This document shows, piece by piece, positions 28,957 to 38,664 of a stretch of 64,000 nt of DNA (its first letter is position 1; the number at the start of each line of letters is the position of its first letter). Origin of the DNA: Lachnospiraceae bacterium (GTDB lineage Bacteria > Bacillota > Clostridia > Lachnospirales > Lachnospiraceae); NCBI GenBank assembly GCA_017396555.1, contig JAFQLS010000017.1, positions 62,001 through 126,000 of the forward strand. The letters are read 5' to 3'. Both the position numbers and the translations under genes were made by a program. The notes under the pieces are model-generated. The model was given only the letters and a program-made list of their open reading frames with translations. It ran no database searches and was not told the origin of the DNA.

Positions 28957-29433
28957 ATGGCTATTAGAAATATTAGGGAAATGGGAGATGAAATTCTTAA
29001 TAAGAAGTGTAGAGAGGTAACAGAAGTAAATGATAGAATCCGTACATTGATAGACGATATGCTTGATACAATGTATGAATCAAATGGTGTAGGGCTTGCA
29101 GCACCACAGGTTGGAATTCTTAAGAGAATAGTTGTAATTGATATAGGTGAGGGTCCTTATATTATGATTAATCCGGTTATTGTTGAAACTAGTGGGGAAC
29201 AGACAGGAAATGAAGGCTGCCTTAGTGTACCGGGTAAGATGGGGACTGTTACAAGACCTAATTATGTAAGGGTTGAAGCATATGATGAGGAAATGAATAA
29301 ATTTGAAATCGAAGGAACAGAGCTTCTTGCGAGAGCAATTTGCCATGAATGTGACCATTTAGACGGTCATTTATATGTTGAATTAGTTGAAGACGGCTTG
29401 CACGATGTTAATTATGAAGAGGATGATGAATGA
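28957..29433 (+). CDS. def: Peptide deformylase
   Basis: This 158-aa metalloenzyme removes the formyl group from new proteins. All three family motifs are present: [18 protein letters not shown] with the metal Cys, and HECDHLDG with the two metal His and catalytic Glu. An acidic tail (EEDDE) ends the protein. AAAGGTGAAG precedes the ATG. The stop overlaps the fmt start, so removal and addition of the formyl group are coupled in one operon. Confidence 0.97.
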   Translation: MAIRNIREMGDEILNKKCREVTEVNDRIRTLIDDMLDTMYESNGVGLAAPQVGILKRIVVIDIGEGPYIMINPVIVETSGEQTGNEGCLSVPGKMGTVTRPNYVRVEAYDEEMNKFEIEGTELLARAICHECDHLDGHLYVELVEDGLHDVNYEEDDE

Positions 29434-30362
29434 TGAAGATAATATTTATGGGAACACCGGACTTTTCAGTGCCGGTACTTGATTCATTAGTAGAAGCAGG
29501 GCATGAGGTTGTAGCTGTAATAACACAACCGGATAAGCCAAAGGGAAGAGGTAAGGAAATGCAGCCAACTCCCGTTAAAGAAGCAGCATTAAGATACAAT
29601 ATACCTGTTTATCAGCCGGTTAAGGTTAGAGATGATGAATTTGTTAAGGTGCTTGAAGGATTTAATGTGGATGTTATGGTTGTTGTGGCATTTGGACAGA
29701 TTTTAACTAAGAATATACTGGATATGCCTAAATATGGCTGTATTAATGTACATGCTTCACTTCTTCCAAAATACAGAGGAGCTGCTCCTATGCAATGGAG
29801 TATAATAGATGGAGAGACTAAAACAGGTGTTGCAATTCAGCAGATGGATGAAGGAATTGATACAGGTGACATACTTGCAGTAGAAGAGATTGAATTAGAT
29901 GCAAAGGAAACCTATGGCAGTCTTCATGATAAGCTTACAGTTATGGGTGGACCGCTTGTTGTTAAGGTACTTGAGGAACTGGAGAACGGAACGGTAACAA
30001 GAGTTAAACAAAATGACGAAGAATCTAATTATGTAAAGATTATTAAAAAATCCTTTGGAAAGATTGATTTTACAATGGATGCTGTTAAGATTGAGAGACT
30101 TATCAGAGGTTTAAATCCATGGCCAAGTGCATTTACAACCTTCAATAACAAAACTCTAAAAATATGGGATGCAGATGTTATTGCTAAGGAATTCGAAGGT
30201 GAATTTGGTGAAATAGTTGAAGTTACAAAAAATAATTTTACTGTTAAAACAGGAAAAGGTGCTTTGGTTGTTAATGAGCTTCAATTAGAGGGTAAAAAAA
30301 GAATGATGACAGATGCATTTCTTAGAGGCGTAACTGTTGAAAAAGGAGTAATACTAGGATGA
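29430..30362 (+). CDS. fmt: Methionyl-tRNA formyltransferase
   Basis: This 310-aa enzyme puts the formyl group on initiator Met-tRNA using 10-formyl-THF. Its N-terminal domain (about 1-205) has the catalytic [17 protein letters not shown] segment and the C-terminal domain binds tRNA. Two in-frame ATGs (29430, 29433) are possible; both overlap def. Its end overlaps rsmB by 4 bp. The one-carbon donor comes from Fhs/FolD, encoded upstream. Confidence 0.97.
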   Translation: MMKIIFMGTPDFSVPVLDSLVEAGHEVVAVITQPDKPKGRGKEMQPTPVKEAALRYNIPVYQPVKVRDDEFVKVLEGFNVDVMVVVAFGQILTKNILDMPKYGCINVHASLLPKYRGAAPMQWSIIDGETKTGVAIQQMDEGIDTGDILAVEEIELDAKETYGSLHDKLTVMGGPLVVKVLEELENGTVTRVKQNDEESNYVKIIKKSFGKIDFTMDAVKIERLIRGLNPWPSAFTTFNNKTLKIWDADVIAKEFEGEFGEIVEVTKNNFTVKTGKGALVVNELQLEGKKRMMTDAFLRGVTVEKGVILG

Positions 30363-31702
30363 ACCGAATAAATACTCGTGTCGTTTCGGTGGATATGATT
30401 ATCGATATACTGGAAAATAATAGTCTGAGTCATATAGTTTTAAGAGAAGGCTTAAAGGATGTTGACGATAAGCAGGATAGGAGTTTTATTACAAGACTCG
30501 TTATGGGAACTGTTGAAAAAGCTATAACTCTTGACTACATAATAGATAAATTTTCGAAGATACAGACCAGGAAGATGAAACCATTGATACGAAATCTTCT
30601 CAGAATGTCGGTTTATCAGATAGTATATATGGATAGTATTCCTGAGTCAGCGGTTTGCAACGAGGCTGTAAAGATTGTAAAAAAAAGAAAATACGTTAAT
30701 TTATCAGGATTTGTAAATGGTGTATTAAGAAATATTGCAAGAGAATACAAACAAATTTCGTATCCTGATGAAAACAGCATAAAAGGAATATCTATAAAAT
30801 ATTCCTGTCCTGAATGGATTGTAAGTAAATTTATTAAGGATTATGGTTTGGATAATTGCAAATTAATTTTAGCAGATAATCAGGAAAAATCAGGAATAAC
30901 AGTTAGAGTTAACATTTCAAAAGCGACCATATCGGAGGTTATAAAATCTCTTGAAAATCAGGGAGTTACGGTCTCAAAGGGAAATTATTTGAATGAAGCT
31001 TTGATTCTTAAGGACATAGATAATATAGAGGGTCTGGAGGCTTTTAATAAAGGTTATATTCAACCACAGGATGAAAGCTCAATGCTTGTTGGAAAGGCAG
31101 CAGGGGTTAAGGAAAACGATTACGTTATTGATGTTTGTAGTGCTCCGGGCGGGAAAAGTATCCATATAGCAGATATACTTAATGAAACTGGAAATGTTGA
31201 TTCAAGAGACATTAGCGAGTATAAGGTAAATCTTATAAATGAAAATATAGCTAGGACAGGCTTTAAAAATATAACAGCTAAGGTATGGGATGCAACCGTA
31301 TGTGATGAAGAAGCGTATGGAAGGGCAGATGTAGTCATTGCAGATGTTCCGTGTTCGGGACTTGGAGTACTAAACAGTAAAGGTGATATAAAATATCATT
31401 TGACGGAGGAAGGTCTTAACGAGCTTAAGAATATTCAAAGAAATATACTTAAAACTGCCTCAACATATGTAAAACAGGGTGGAATATTAATATATAGTAC
31501 CTGTACCATAAATCCGGAGGAAAATATAAAAAATACTAAGTGGTTTATAGAAAACTTTGATTTTACATTAGAAAGTATAGATGAATTATTGCCAGAAGTA
31601 CTTAGAAATGAACATACAAGGAAAGGCTATCTACAGTTGATACAAGGAATAGATAAGTGTGATGGTTTTTATATAGCGAGGTTAAGGCGTGGAAAAAATT
31701 GA
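30359..31702 (+). CDS. rsmB: 16S rRNA (cytosine-967-C5) methyltransferase
   Basis: This 447-aa protein has an NusB-like N-terminal domain (about 1-140) and a Rossmann methyltransferase domain with SAM motif DVCSAPGGKSIH and two catalytic Cys, in DVPCSGLG and YSTCTINPEEN. It methylates one cytosine of 16S rRNA. Start and end both overlap neighbours (fmt and rlmN), typical of this conserved series. A zinc protease gene that sometimes lies between fmt and rsmB is absent here. Confidence 0.95.
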   Translation: MNRINTRVVSVDMIIDILENNSLSHIVLREGLKDVDDKQDRSFITRLVMGTVEKAITLDYIIDKFSKIQTRKMKPLIRNLLRMSVYQIVYMDSIPESAVCNEAVKIVKKRKYVNLSGFVNGVLRNIAREYKQISYPDENSIKGISIKYSCPEWIVSKFIKDYGLDNCKLILADNQEKSGITVRVNISKATISEVIKSLENQGVTVSKGNYLNEALILKDIDNIEGLEAFNKGYIQPQDESSMLVGKAAGVKENDYVIDVCSAPGGKSIHIADILNETGNVDSRDISEYKVNLINENIARTGFKNITAKVWDATVCDEEAYGRADVVIADVPCSGLGVLNSKGDIKYHLTEEGLNELKNIQRNILKTASTYVKQGGILIYSTCTINPEENIKNTKWFIENFDFTLESIDELLPEVLRNEHTRKGYLQLIQGIDKCDGFYIARLRRGKN

Positions 31703-32750
31703 TATAAAATCTATGGAATATAAAGAATTAGAAGAATTTATATTATCAGTAGGTGAAAAAAAATTTAGGGCAAAACAAATATATGAATGGATTCATGTCA
31801 AACTTATTGATGATTTTGACAAAATGACCAATATATCAGCCGGATTTAGAGAATTGCTTAAAGAAAAATGTGAATTGGTTGTTCACACTCCCGTAAGTAT
31901 TCTTACATCTGAGATTGACGGAACACAGAAATATTTGTTTGAATTAAGTGATGGTAATGTAATTGAAAGTGTTTTAATGAAGTATCATCATGGTAATTCT
32001 GTGTGTATATCTACTCAGGTTGGATGCAGAATGGGTTGCAGATTTTGTGCATCTACGCTTGATGGCTTAGAAAGAAATTTAAGACCTTCAGAAATGCTTG
32101 AAGAAATATACAGAATTCAAAGCATTACAGGAGAGAGAATTTCTAATATAGTTTTGATGGGTTCGGGGGAACCAATGGATAACTTTGATAATATAGTAAG
32201 GTTTCTAAAACTTATATCAGACGAAAATGGCTTGCATATTAGTCAAAGAAATATTACAATATCAACGTGTGGAATTGTAGATAAAATGAAACAACTTGCA
32301 GATATGAATGTGCAGGTGACATTGGCATTATCTCTTCATGCGTCAGATGATGCAACAAGAAAATTACTTATGCCTGTGGCTAATAAGTATTCAATAGAGG
32401 AGATATTAAATGCCTGTGACTATTATTTTGAAAAGACAGGAAGACGTGTGTCTTATGAATATAGTCTTGTGGCAGGTGTTAATGATACGCCGGAAGAAGC
32501 TGAAAAATTATCAAGGCTTCTAAAAGGGAAGAATTGTCATGTTAATTTAATTCCGGTTAATCCTATAAAGGAAAGAGATTATAGGCAGTCAGACCTTACA
32601 GCAATTCGAAAATTTAAAAATTGTCTTGAACAAAATAGAATTAATGCTACAATAAGAAGGGAAATGGGAAGAGATATACAAGGGGCATGCGGACAGCTTA
32701 GAAAGAGTTATGTGGATAATAACTCTAAGGAGAAGGAGGTAATATCTTGA
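31689..32750 (+). CDS. rlmN: Radical-SAM 23S rRNA/tRNA adenine-C2 methyltransferase
   Basis: This 353-aa protein carries the radical-SAM cluster motif CRMGCRFC (C-x3-C-x2-C). The GSGEPMDNFDN strand and the catalytic Cys near the end (GACGQL) match RlmN. It methylates A2503 in 23S rRNA. It starts at GTG 31689, overlapping rsmB by 14 bp, and its last 4 bp overlap the phosphatase gene. The related resistance enzyme Cfr is unlikely because the locus is the normal rlmN position. Confidence 0.96.
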   Translation: MEKIDIKSMEYKELEEFILSVGEKKFRAKQIYEWIHVKLIDDFDKMTNISAGFRELLKEKCELVVHTPVSILTSEIDGTQKYLFELSDGNVIESVLMKYHHGNSVCISTQVGCRMGCRFCASTLDGLERNLRPSEMLEEIYRIQSITGERISNIVLMGSGEPMDNFDNIVRFLKLISDENGLHISQRNITISTCGIVDKMKQLADMNVQVTLALSLHASDDATRKLLMPVANKYSIEEILNACDYYFEKTGRRVSYEYSLVAGVNDTPEEAEKLSRLLKGKNCHVNLIPVNPIKERDYRQSDLTAIRKFKNCLEQNRINATIRREMGRDIQGACGQLRKSYVDNNSKEKEVIS

Positions 32751-33490
32751 AAGCATTTGCAATAACAGATGTGGGAAAAATGAGAACTACGAATCAAGAT
32801 TTTGTTTTTTCATCAATGGATCCAGTTGGTAATTTGCCGAATCTGTTTATTGTTGCAGACGGAATGGGCGGACATAAGGCAGGAGATCTTGCTTCCAGAT
32901 ATACAGTTGAAAGTTTTATAAATGATGTAAGGAATTCAGAAGAGGAGAATCCTATTTCTATAATTGAAGCAGCTATTAGAACTGCGAATGAGGCTCTAAT
33001 GGATAAAGCAATGGAAAGTGTAGATTATGAAGGGATGGGAACGACATTAGTTGTTGCAACTATTGTGGATCACTCTTTGTATATAGCTAATGTGGGCGAT
33101 AGCAGATTGTATCTTGTTAATAACGAGATAATGCAGATAACAAGAGATCATTCATTAGTTGAAGAGATGATTAGTCTTGGTGAGCTGGATAAGGAAAAAG
33201 CAAGAGTTCATGCTAAAAAAAATATAATTACCAAGGCGATTGGAGCAGAAGTAGAACTTATACCGGATTTTTTTGAGGTTGAGTGTTCACCGGGTGATAT
33301 AATACTTATGTGCTCGGATGGTCTTTCAAATATGATTGAAGACAAAGATATTAAAAATATTATAAATGAAGGTACTGAATTGTCAGATATTGCACATAGA
33401 CTGATAAAGGTAGCTAATAATAATGGTGGAAAAGACAATATAGCAGTTGTTTTAATAGAACCAGGATTTGATGAGGTGAATTTATGCTAA
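32747..33490 (+). CDS. prpC: PP2C-type protein Ser/Thr phosphatase
   Basis: This 247-aa phosphatase of the PPM family has metal-binding Asp residues in VADGMGGHKAGD, NVGDSRLY, CSDGLSNM and GGKDNIAV. It reverses phosphorylation by the kinase encoded next, whose ATG overlaps its end by 7 bp. The start is probably TTG 32747, because a strong AAGGAGGT lies just upstream. It is cytoplasmic, with no membrane segment. Confidence 0.95.
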   Translation: MKAFAITDVGKMRTTNQDFVFSSMDPVGNLPNLFIVADGMGGHKAGDLASRYTVESFINDVRNSEEENPISIIEAAIRTANEALMDKAMESVDYEGMGTTLVVATIVDHSLYIANVGDSRLYLVNNEIMQITRDHSLVEEMISLGELDKEKARVHAKKNIITKAIGAEVELIPDFFEVECSPGDIILMCSDGLSNMIEDKDIKNIINEGTELSDIAHRLIKVANNNGGKDNIAVVLIEPGFDEVNLC

Positions 33491-35697
33491 GGAAAGGAAT
33501 GTTTATAAGCGACAGATATGAGATTATTGATAAAGTTGGCTCAGGCGGTATGTCAGATGTATATAAGGCAAAATGTCATAAGCTCAACAGATTTGTTGCT
33601 ATAAAAGTTTTAAAACAGGAGTTCAGTCAGGATACTAATTTTGTATCAAAATTTAAAGTCGAGGCACAGAATGCCGCAGGCTTATCACATCCAAATATTG
33701 TAAATGTTTATGATGTTGGTGAAGATAATGGTCTTCATTATATTGTAATGGAGCTTATTGAAGGAATTACCCTTAAAAAATATATTGAGAAGAAAGGACA
33801 GTTACCATTTAAGGAAGCTGTTAGTATTGCAATACAGGTTGCACAGGGTATAGAAGCAGCTCATAATAAGAATATTGTACATCGTGATATCAAGCCACAA
33901 AATATTATCATTTCCAGAGAAGGTAAGGTTAAGGTTACAGACTTTGGTATTGCAAGAGCTGCATCAGCTAATACAATTAATTCTAATGCTATGGGTTCAG
34001 TTCATTACATTTCACCTGAGCAGGCAAGAGGAGAATTTATTGATGAAAAGAGCGATATTTATTCTCTTGGTATAACCTTATATGAAATGCTTACAGGTTG
34101 CGTGCCTTTTGAAGGAGATTCTACTGTTACTATAGCAATTCAGCACATTCAGGAAGAAATGCCTTCGGCAAAGCTGTACGTTCCGGATTTGCCAATAAGT
34201 GTTGAAAAGATAATTCAGAAATGTACTCAGAAAAAACCGGAGAGAAGATATTTAAAGGTTTCCTCTCTTATTGCTGATTTTAAGCGTTCATTGGTTACAC
34301 CTGATGAAGATTTTGTACAGTTAGTTTCAACTCAGACGTTGACTAATGATCCAACGGTGGTTATATCAGGTGATGTTATTACTACTATCAGAAATAAAAC
34401 CGGTATAGATGTAGATACAGATAAAAAGGTTGAGGTTATGGGTGGTTATGACAAAACAGATGTGGATTTGGATGAAGAAATAGAGCCGCAGGATGATTTG
34501 TTAACTGAGAATCCTAAACTTGATAAGATGATGGCAATTGGAGGTATAGTTACTGGTGTTATTATTCTGATGATTGCTGTGTATCTGGCACTTTCTTTCT
34601 TTGGAAATGGCTGCTCCGGTGGTGGAGGAAGTATTGATGAAAAGGTTACAACAGAGGAACCAAAGGAAACAGATGAGTTAGATGAGAAACATACAAAAAT
34701 ACCAGAGCTTGTTGGTTTGACAGAAGAAGAGGCAAAAGATGCGATTAAGAATGCAACTCTTGGCTACAGATTGACGCGTGAGAATTCTGATGATGTAGAG
34801 GAAGGACTTGTAATATCATTCTCTTTACCATCAGGTGAAGGTGTTGATGAAGGCGAAGTCGTTGCTAAGAATACAACGATTCTTTTGGTAATAAGTGATG
34901 GCCCTAAGACATTTAAGATGCCGGATTTAACAGGAAAAACTAAGGAAGAAGCTATTCAGGAATTAACTGACCTCAAGTTAAAGGCTGTTTCTGAATATGT
35001 TGATGATGAAGAATATGACTTAGATGTAGTAGTTAAGACTGATCCGGAATATGAAGATGATGTTAAGGCTGGAGATAGTATTACGTTGTATGTAAGTAGA
35101 GGAGAAGAAGAGGTTGAAGAAGCTGTAGTTCCTAATCTTGAAGGTAAGACAAAATCTCAGGCTAAGAAGGCTCTTGAAGAAGAGGGACTTGAACTTGGTA
35201 ATGTTGAAATGGCTTATAGCGATACAGTAGCTAAGGGACTTGTTATTAAACAGGATACAAAAGCAAAGAGCAAGCTTCCTATAGGTGCAACAGTTGATAT
35301 TGTAGTAAGTAAAGGACCAAAGCCAACGGAGACAACTACAGAAGAAAAGACAACAAAAGAGACAACTACAGAGGAAAAGACAACAAAAGAAGAAGAGACA
35401 ACAGAACCACCTACTACAGCTAAAAAATATAATGCAAGCGTAAATCTTAAAAAGTCAGATATTGAAGCTAAGCTGGTTAAAGATGAAACAACAGGAGCTT
35501 ATGCAGGAGCAGGAACTGTTCTTATTAAGATTAATGGTGCATGGTATAACGATTTTGAATATGGAAATATAAATGAATGGCCGGATCAATGGACACTTAA
35601 TCTTCCGGAAAGTGAAACAGCAGGAAAAGTTAATGTAGAGATATATGTAGATGATCCAAACAAAGCTGTGTTTACAGTTGTTGTACAATACAAGTAG
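33484..35697 (+). CDS. prkC: Membrane Ser/Thr protein kinase with PASTA domains
   Basis: This 737-aa protein has a Hanks-type kinase domain (about 11-270; Gly loop GSGGMSDVYKA, Lys41, HRDIKPQN with Asp135, DFG 153-155), one transmembrane helix (about 349-373), and three extracellular PASTA repeats (about 404-612) that bind muropeptides or lipid II. A Thr/Glu-rich stalk (about 613-645) and an extra C-terminal domain of about 90 residues follow. It senses cell-wall state, dormancy or growth in Firmicutes. The extra C-terminal domain is not usual for PrkC, and I do not recognise it. Confidence 0.95.
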   Translation: MLRKGMFISDRYEIIDKVGSGGMSDVYKAKCHKLNRFVAIKVLKQEFSQDTNFVSKFKVEAQNAAGLSHPNIVNVYDVGEDNGLHYIVMELIEGITLKKYIEKKGQLPFKEAVSIAIQVAQGIEAAHNKNIVHRDIKPQNIIISREGKVKVTDFGIARAASANTINSNAMGSVHYISPEQARGEFIDEKSDIYSLGITLYEMLTGCVPFEGDSTVTIAIQHIQEEMPSAKLYVPDLPISVEKIIQKCTQKKPERRYLKVSSLIADFKRSLVTPDEDFVQLVSTQTLTNDPTVVISGDVITTIRNKTGIDVDTDKKVEVMGGYDKTDVDLDEEIEPQDDLLTENPKLDKMMAIGGIVTGVIILMIAVYLALSFFGNGCSGGGGSIDEKVTTEEPKETDELDEKHTKIPELVGLTEEEAKDAIKNATLGYRLTRENSDDVEEGLVISFSLPSGEGVDEGEVVAKNTTILLVISDGPKTFKMPDLTGKTKEEAIQELTDLKLKAVSEYVDDEEYDLDVVVKTDPEYEDDVKAGDSITLYVSRGEEEVEEAVVPNLEGKTKSQAKKALEEEGLELGNVEMAYSDTVAKGLVIKQDTKAKSKLPIGATVDIVVSKGPKPTETTTEEKTTKETTTEEKTTKEEETTEPPTTAKKYNASVNLKKSDIEAKLVKDETTGAYAGAGTVLIKINGAWYNDFEYGNINEWPDQWTLNLPESETAGKVNVEIYVDDPNKAVFTVVVQYK

Positions 35698-35704
35698 GTA
35701 AAAT

Positions 35705-36586
35705 ATGCAGGGAAAAATTGTTAAAGGAATAGCAGGATTCTACTATGTGCAGACCGCACATAGTGGAATCTATGAATGTAAAGCAAAAGGTATATTTAGA
35801 AATAGACACATTAAACCTTTAGTAGGGGATAATGTGTCTATTGATGTTATTGATGAAGAGAATAAAAAAGGAAATATTAAGGATATTTTAACAAGAACCA
35901 ATGAATTAATCAGACCGGCAGTGGCGAATATTGATCAGGCATTGGTTGTTTTTGCTGTAAAAAGTCCTATGCCAAATATTAATTTGTTGGATAGATTTTT
36001 AGTAATGATGGAGTGGCAGGATGTTGAAACGATTATTTGTTTTAACAAAATGGATTTGGCTACAGAGGAAGAGATGCTAAAATTAAAGGAAATATATGTC
36101 AATTCAGGATATCACGTTATGTTTTCCAGTACAAAGGATAATATAGGTGTTGAACATATAAGAAGACTTTTAGAAGGAAAGACAACAGCATTTGCAGGAC
36201 CTTCGGGAGTTGGCAAGTCGTCAATTTTAAATTCTATAATACCGGAGGCGGAATCTGAAACAGGTAATATTAGTGAAAAAATAGGTAGAGGTAAGCATAC
36301 TACAAGACATTCGGAAATATTTATGCTTAACGAAAATACATTTATTATGGATACGCCAGGATTTAGTTCACTATTTACTAACGATTTTGAAAAGGAAGAG
36401 CTTAGAATATGTTTCCCGGAATTCAGGGATTATGAAGGATGTTGCAGATTTAATGGATGTGTACATATTAATGAACCGGATTGTTCTGTTAAAGAAGCAG
36501 TTCAAAATGGTAAAATTAGTTCTTCAAGATATGAGAATTATTTACTTATATATGATGAAATAAAAAATAAGAAAAAGATATGGTAG
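35705..36586 (+). CDS. rsgA: Ribosome small subunit-dependent GTPase A
   Basis: This 293-aa circularly permuted GTPase helps finish 30S assembly. It has an N-terminal OB fold, then permuted motifs: G4 FNKMDL, G1 GPSGVGKSS, G3 DTPGF. The C-terminal zinc knuckle is CRFNGCVHINEPDC. It lies 8 bp after prkC, the usual neighbour in Firmicutes. rpe and thiN follow after an insertion of pseudogene DNA. Confidence 0.96.
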   Translation: MQGKIVKGIAGFYYVQTAHSGIYECKAKGIFRNRHIKPLVGDNVSIDVIDEENKKGNIKDILTRTNELIRPAVANIDQALVVFAVKSPMPNINLLDRFLVMMEWQDVETIICFNKMDLATEEEMLKLKEIYVNSGYHVMFSSTKDNIGVEHIRRLLEGKTTAFAGPSGVGKSSILNSIIPEAESETGNISEKIGRGKHTTRHSEIFMLNENTFIMDTPGFSSLFTNDFEKEELRICFPEFRDYEGCCRFNGCVHINEPDCSVKEAVQNGKISSSRYENYLLIYDEIKNKKKIW

Positions 36587-36693
36587 TTTAAGGTAGTGTT
36601 TAGAGAATTTTGTGAAAATTTCATAATAATTTTGTCGAAAATGTTTGGCTAGCGAGAGAGGTTATATTACAATTAAAAAAGGGGAAAATAGCT

Positions 36694-37097
36694 ATGAAGC
36701 TAATAAAAAGAGTTTTGTCCTTTGTTTTGGCGATTGTGATGGTAATATCATTAGTAATAACAGATACAAAGGTGACCTATACTTGTAGTTCGTCGACAGT
36801 TTCCTTAAAAGTAATTAAGGGGACTGATTTGAATGTTTATACCTTGTGCAGGTAATAAGCAGGCTATTGTAAGCTGGGAAAAGGTGGATGGTGCAGAAGG
36901 CTATGAGGTGTATATGTCAACCTCTAAAAAAGGAAAATACAAAAAGATTGCAACGAAGAAAGCATCGACAACACAGATAACAGAGTAAATTATCTTCAGG
37001 AAAGACTTACTACTTCAAGGTAAGGGCTTACAAAAAAACAGCAGGTAAAAAGGTTTGTTCTAAATACTCAAATGTTCAATCAATTAAAGTGAAATAA
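36694..37097 (+). pseudogene. Frameshifted secreted fibronectin-III-like protein
   Basis: An ATG at 36694 with GGGGAAAA upstream begins a signal peptide (KLIKRVLSFVLAIVMVIS) and stops at 36855. A second frame then reads NKQAIVSWEKVDGAEGYEVY and a third reads SSGKTYYFKVRAY to a stop at 37097. Joined, they make about 130 residues: a signal sequence, a short spacer and one Fn3-type domain of the kind found in clostridial surface proteins. At least two frameshifts break it. This fills most of the gap between rsgA and rpe. I see no clear promoter upstream. Confidence 0.75.
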
Positions 37098-37101
37098 TAA
37101 G

Positions 37102-37148
37102 AACTGTGATTGGTAAGATTTATTAATCCATATCAATGGCAGTTTTTT
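37102..37148 (+). terminator. Terminator after the Fn3 pseudogene
   Basis: AACTG...ATTG (37102-37112) pairs with CAAT...CAGTT (37134-37144), with one mismatch, followed by a T-run. It may end transcription from the kinase operon before rpe. Confidence 0.55.
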
Positions 37149-37223
37149 GGTTGAAATTTTGAATGTAATCATATATTATGATACTAGAAAAATTGCACAA
37201 TATAAGAAAGAGGAGAAACGGAT

Positions 37224-37883
37224 ATGATTAAGTTATCACCATCAATTTTAGCAGCTGATTTTTCAAAACTAGGTGAAGAAATTGCGATTATAGATAATGC
37301 AGGAGCTGATTATATACATATTGATGTAATGGATGGAAGCTTTGTTCCAAGTATATCATTTGGTATGCCTGTTATTGAGTCGATTAGAAAATGTACTGAT
37401 AAGGTATTTGATGTGCATCTAATGATAGATGAGCCGGTGAGATATATAGCAGATTTTAAAAAGGCAGGAGCAGACCTTATAACTGTTCATGTTGAAGCCT
37501 GCAAGCATCTACACAGAACCGTTACAGCCATCAAGGAAATGGGAATGAAAGCGGGCGTTGTTCTTAATCCATCTACACCACTTAGTTCACTTGAATATAT
37601 TCTTGATGAAGTGGATATGGTGCTTCTAATGAGTGTTAATCCGGGATTTGGTGGACAGAAATTTATAGATTCTGCAACAGATAAGATTAAGGAGTTAAGA
37701 AAACTTATTGATGCTACAGGGCGTAATATTGAGTTAGAAGTAGATGGTGGAGTTAATATTGAAAATGTAAGTGAAATCATTGAAGCTGGTGCAGATGTAA
37801 TTGTTGCAGGTTCAGCGGTGTTTAAGGGTGATGTAGCTTTGAATGTAAAGAAGTTTAAGGAAATATTTGCAAAATATGAATAG
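37224..37883 (+). CDS. rpe: Ribulose-phosphate 3-epimerase
   Basis: This 219-aa TIM-barrel enzyme interconverts ribulose- and xylulose-5-phosphate in the pentose phosphate pathway. The start [10 protein letters not shown], the [11 protein letters not shown] metal-binding Asp/His, [16 protein letters not shown] and EVDGGVN are all present. AAAGAGGAGAAACGG precedes the ATG. It overlaps thiN by 8 bp. rpe-thiN after rsgA is a common Firmicute order. Confidence 0.97.
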   Translation: MIKLSPSILAADFSKLGEEIAIIDNAGADYIHIDVMDGSFVPSISFGMPVIESIRKCTDKVFDVHLMIDEPVRYIADFKKAGADLITVHVEACKHLHRTVTAIKEMGMKAGVVLNPSTPLSSLEYILDEVDMVLLMSVNPGFGGQKFIDSATDKIKELRKLIDATGRNIELEVDGGVNIENVSEIIEAGADVIVAGSAVFKGDVALNVKKFKEIFAKYE

Positions 37884-38532
37884 GATTATTATAATTACTG
37901 GCGGATCTGTTAATATCGATTTCGCCAGACAATTTTTTGAAAAAAATGAATATGAATATGTCATTGCTGTGGATGGTGGATTAAAATATCTTCACGAAAT
38001 TGGAATTAAGCCAGATTGTCTTGTGGGAGACTTTGATACTATTGATGATGAAACTCTTAATTTATATCTTGATGATAAGACTATAGAAGTAATTAAACTT
38101 ATTCCAGAAAAGGATTATACAGATACTCATACAGCAATGCTTAAGGCTATTGAACTTGAATCTAAAGAAATATGTATTCTTGGTGGTATAGGAACAAGGA
38201 TTGATCATACTATTAGTAATATTCAATTATTGTTTTTGACTCTTAACAGTAATATAAAGGCAAGAATAGTTAATGAGAACAACAATATTTATCTTGTTAA
38301 TAGAGATATCGTTATTAGTAAATCTGAAATTTGTGGAAAGTATATATCCTTGATACCGATTAATGGAAATGTTAAAGGAGTAACATTAAAAGGATTTAAA
38401 TATGAACTTAATAACTATGATTTTGACCCTGTAGAGAGTGTAAGTCTTGGTGTTAGTAATGAACTTGTAGAGGATATAGGTCAGATATTTATTGAAGATG
38501 GGATATTACTTTTAGTAGAAGCGAAGGATTGA
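37876..38532 (+). CDS. thiN: Thiamine pyrophosphokinase
   Basis: This 218-aa enzyme turns thiamine into thiamine diphosphate with ATP. It carries the AVDGGLKYL and CLVGDFDTI motifs, the EKDYTDTH catalytic segment and [16 protein letters not shown] chose ATG 37876 rather than TTG 37867; AAGGAAAT is about 10 bp upstream, and the start lies inside the end of rpe. The C-terminal substrate-binding beta domain is complete. Confidence 0.93.
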   Translation: MNRIIIITGGSVNIDFARQFFEKNEYEYVIAVDGGLKYLHEIGIKPDCLVGDFDTIDDETLNLYLDDKTIEVIKLIPEKDYTDTHTAMLKAIELESKEICILGGIGTRIDHTISNIQLLFLTLNSNIKARIVNENNNIYLVNRDIVISKSEICGKYISLIPINGNVKGVTLKGFKYELNNYDFDPVESVSLGVSNELVEDIGQIFIEDGILLLVEAKD

Positions 38533-38622
38533 TGATATATTAGGAGGTGTAAAGCCTTTTATTAAATTCTCAAAGAATATGTTAATAATATATACTATTT
38601 ATATATAAAAGTCGATAGAAAA

Positions 38623-38653
38623 TGGCAGGGAAGTATGAGATGCTTTCCTGCCA
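38623..38653 (-). terminator. Terminator of ychF (possibly bidirectional)
   Basis: TGGCAGG-AAG pairs with CTT-CCTGCCA across 38623-38653. On the minus strand it is followed by TTTTCTAT. It lies between the convergent thiN and ychF genes and may serve both. Confidence 0.7.
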
Positions 38654-38664
38654 TAAAATTAATA

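Noticed and set aside
32041..32100. Resistance methylase Cfr instead of RlmN
   Set aside because: The locus order (rsmB-rlmN-prpC) is the normal housekeeping one and motifs fit RlmN.
36601..36690. Promoter before the Fn3 pseudogene
   Set aside because: TTGTCG and TATATT are present but the spacing is wrong.
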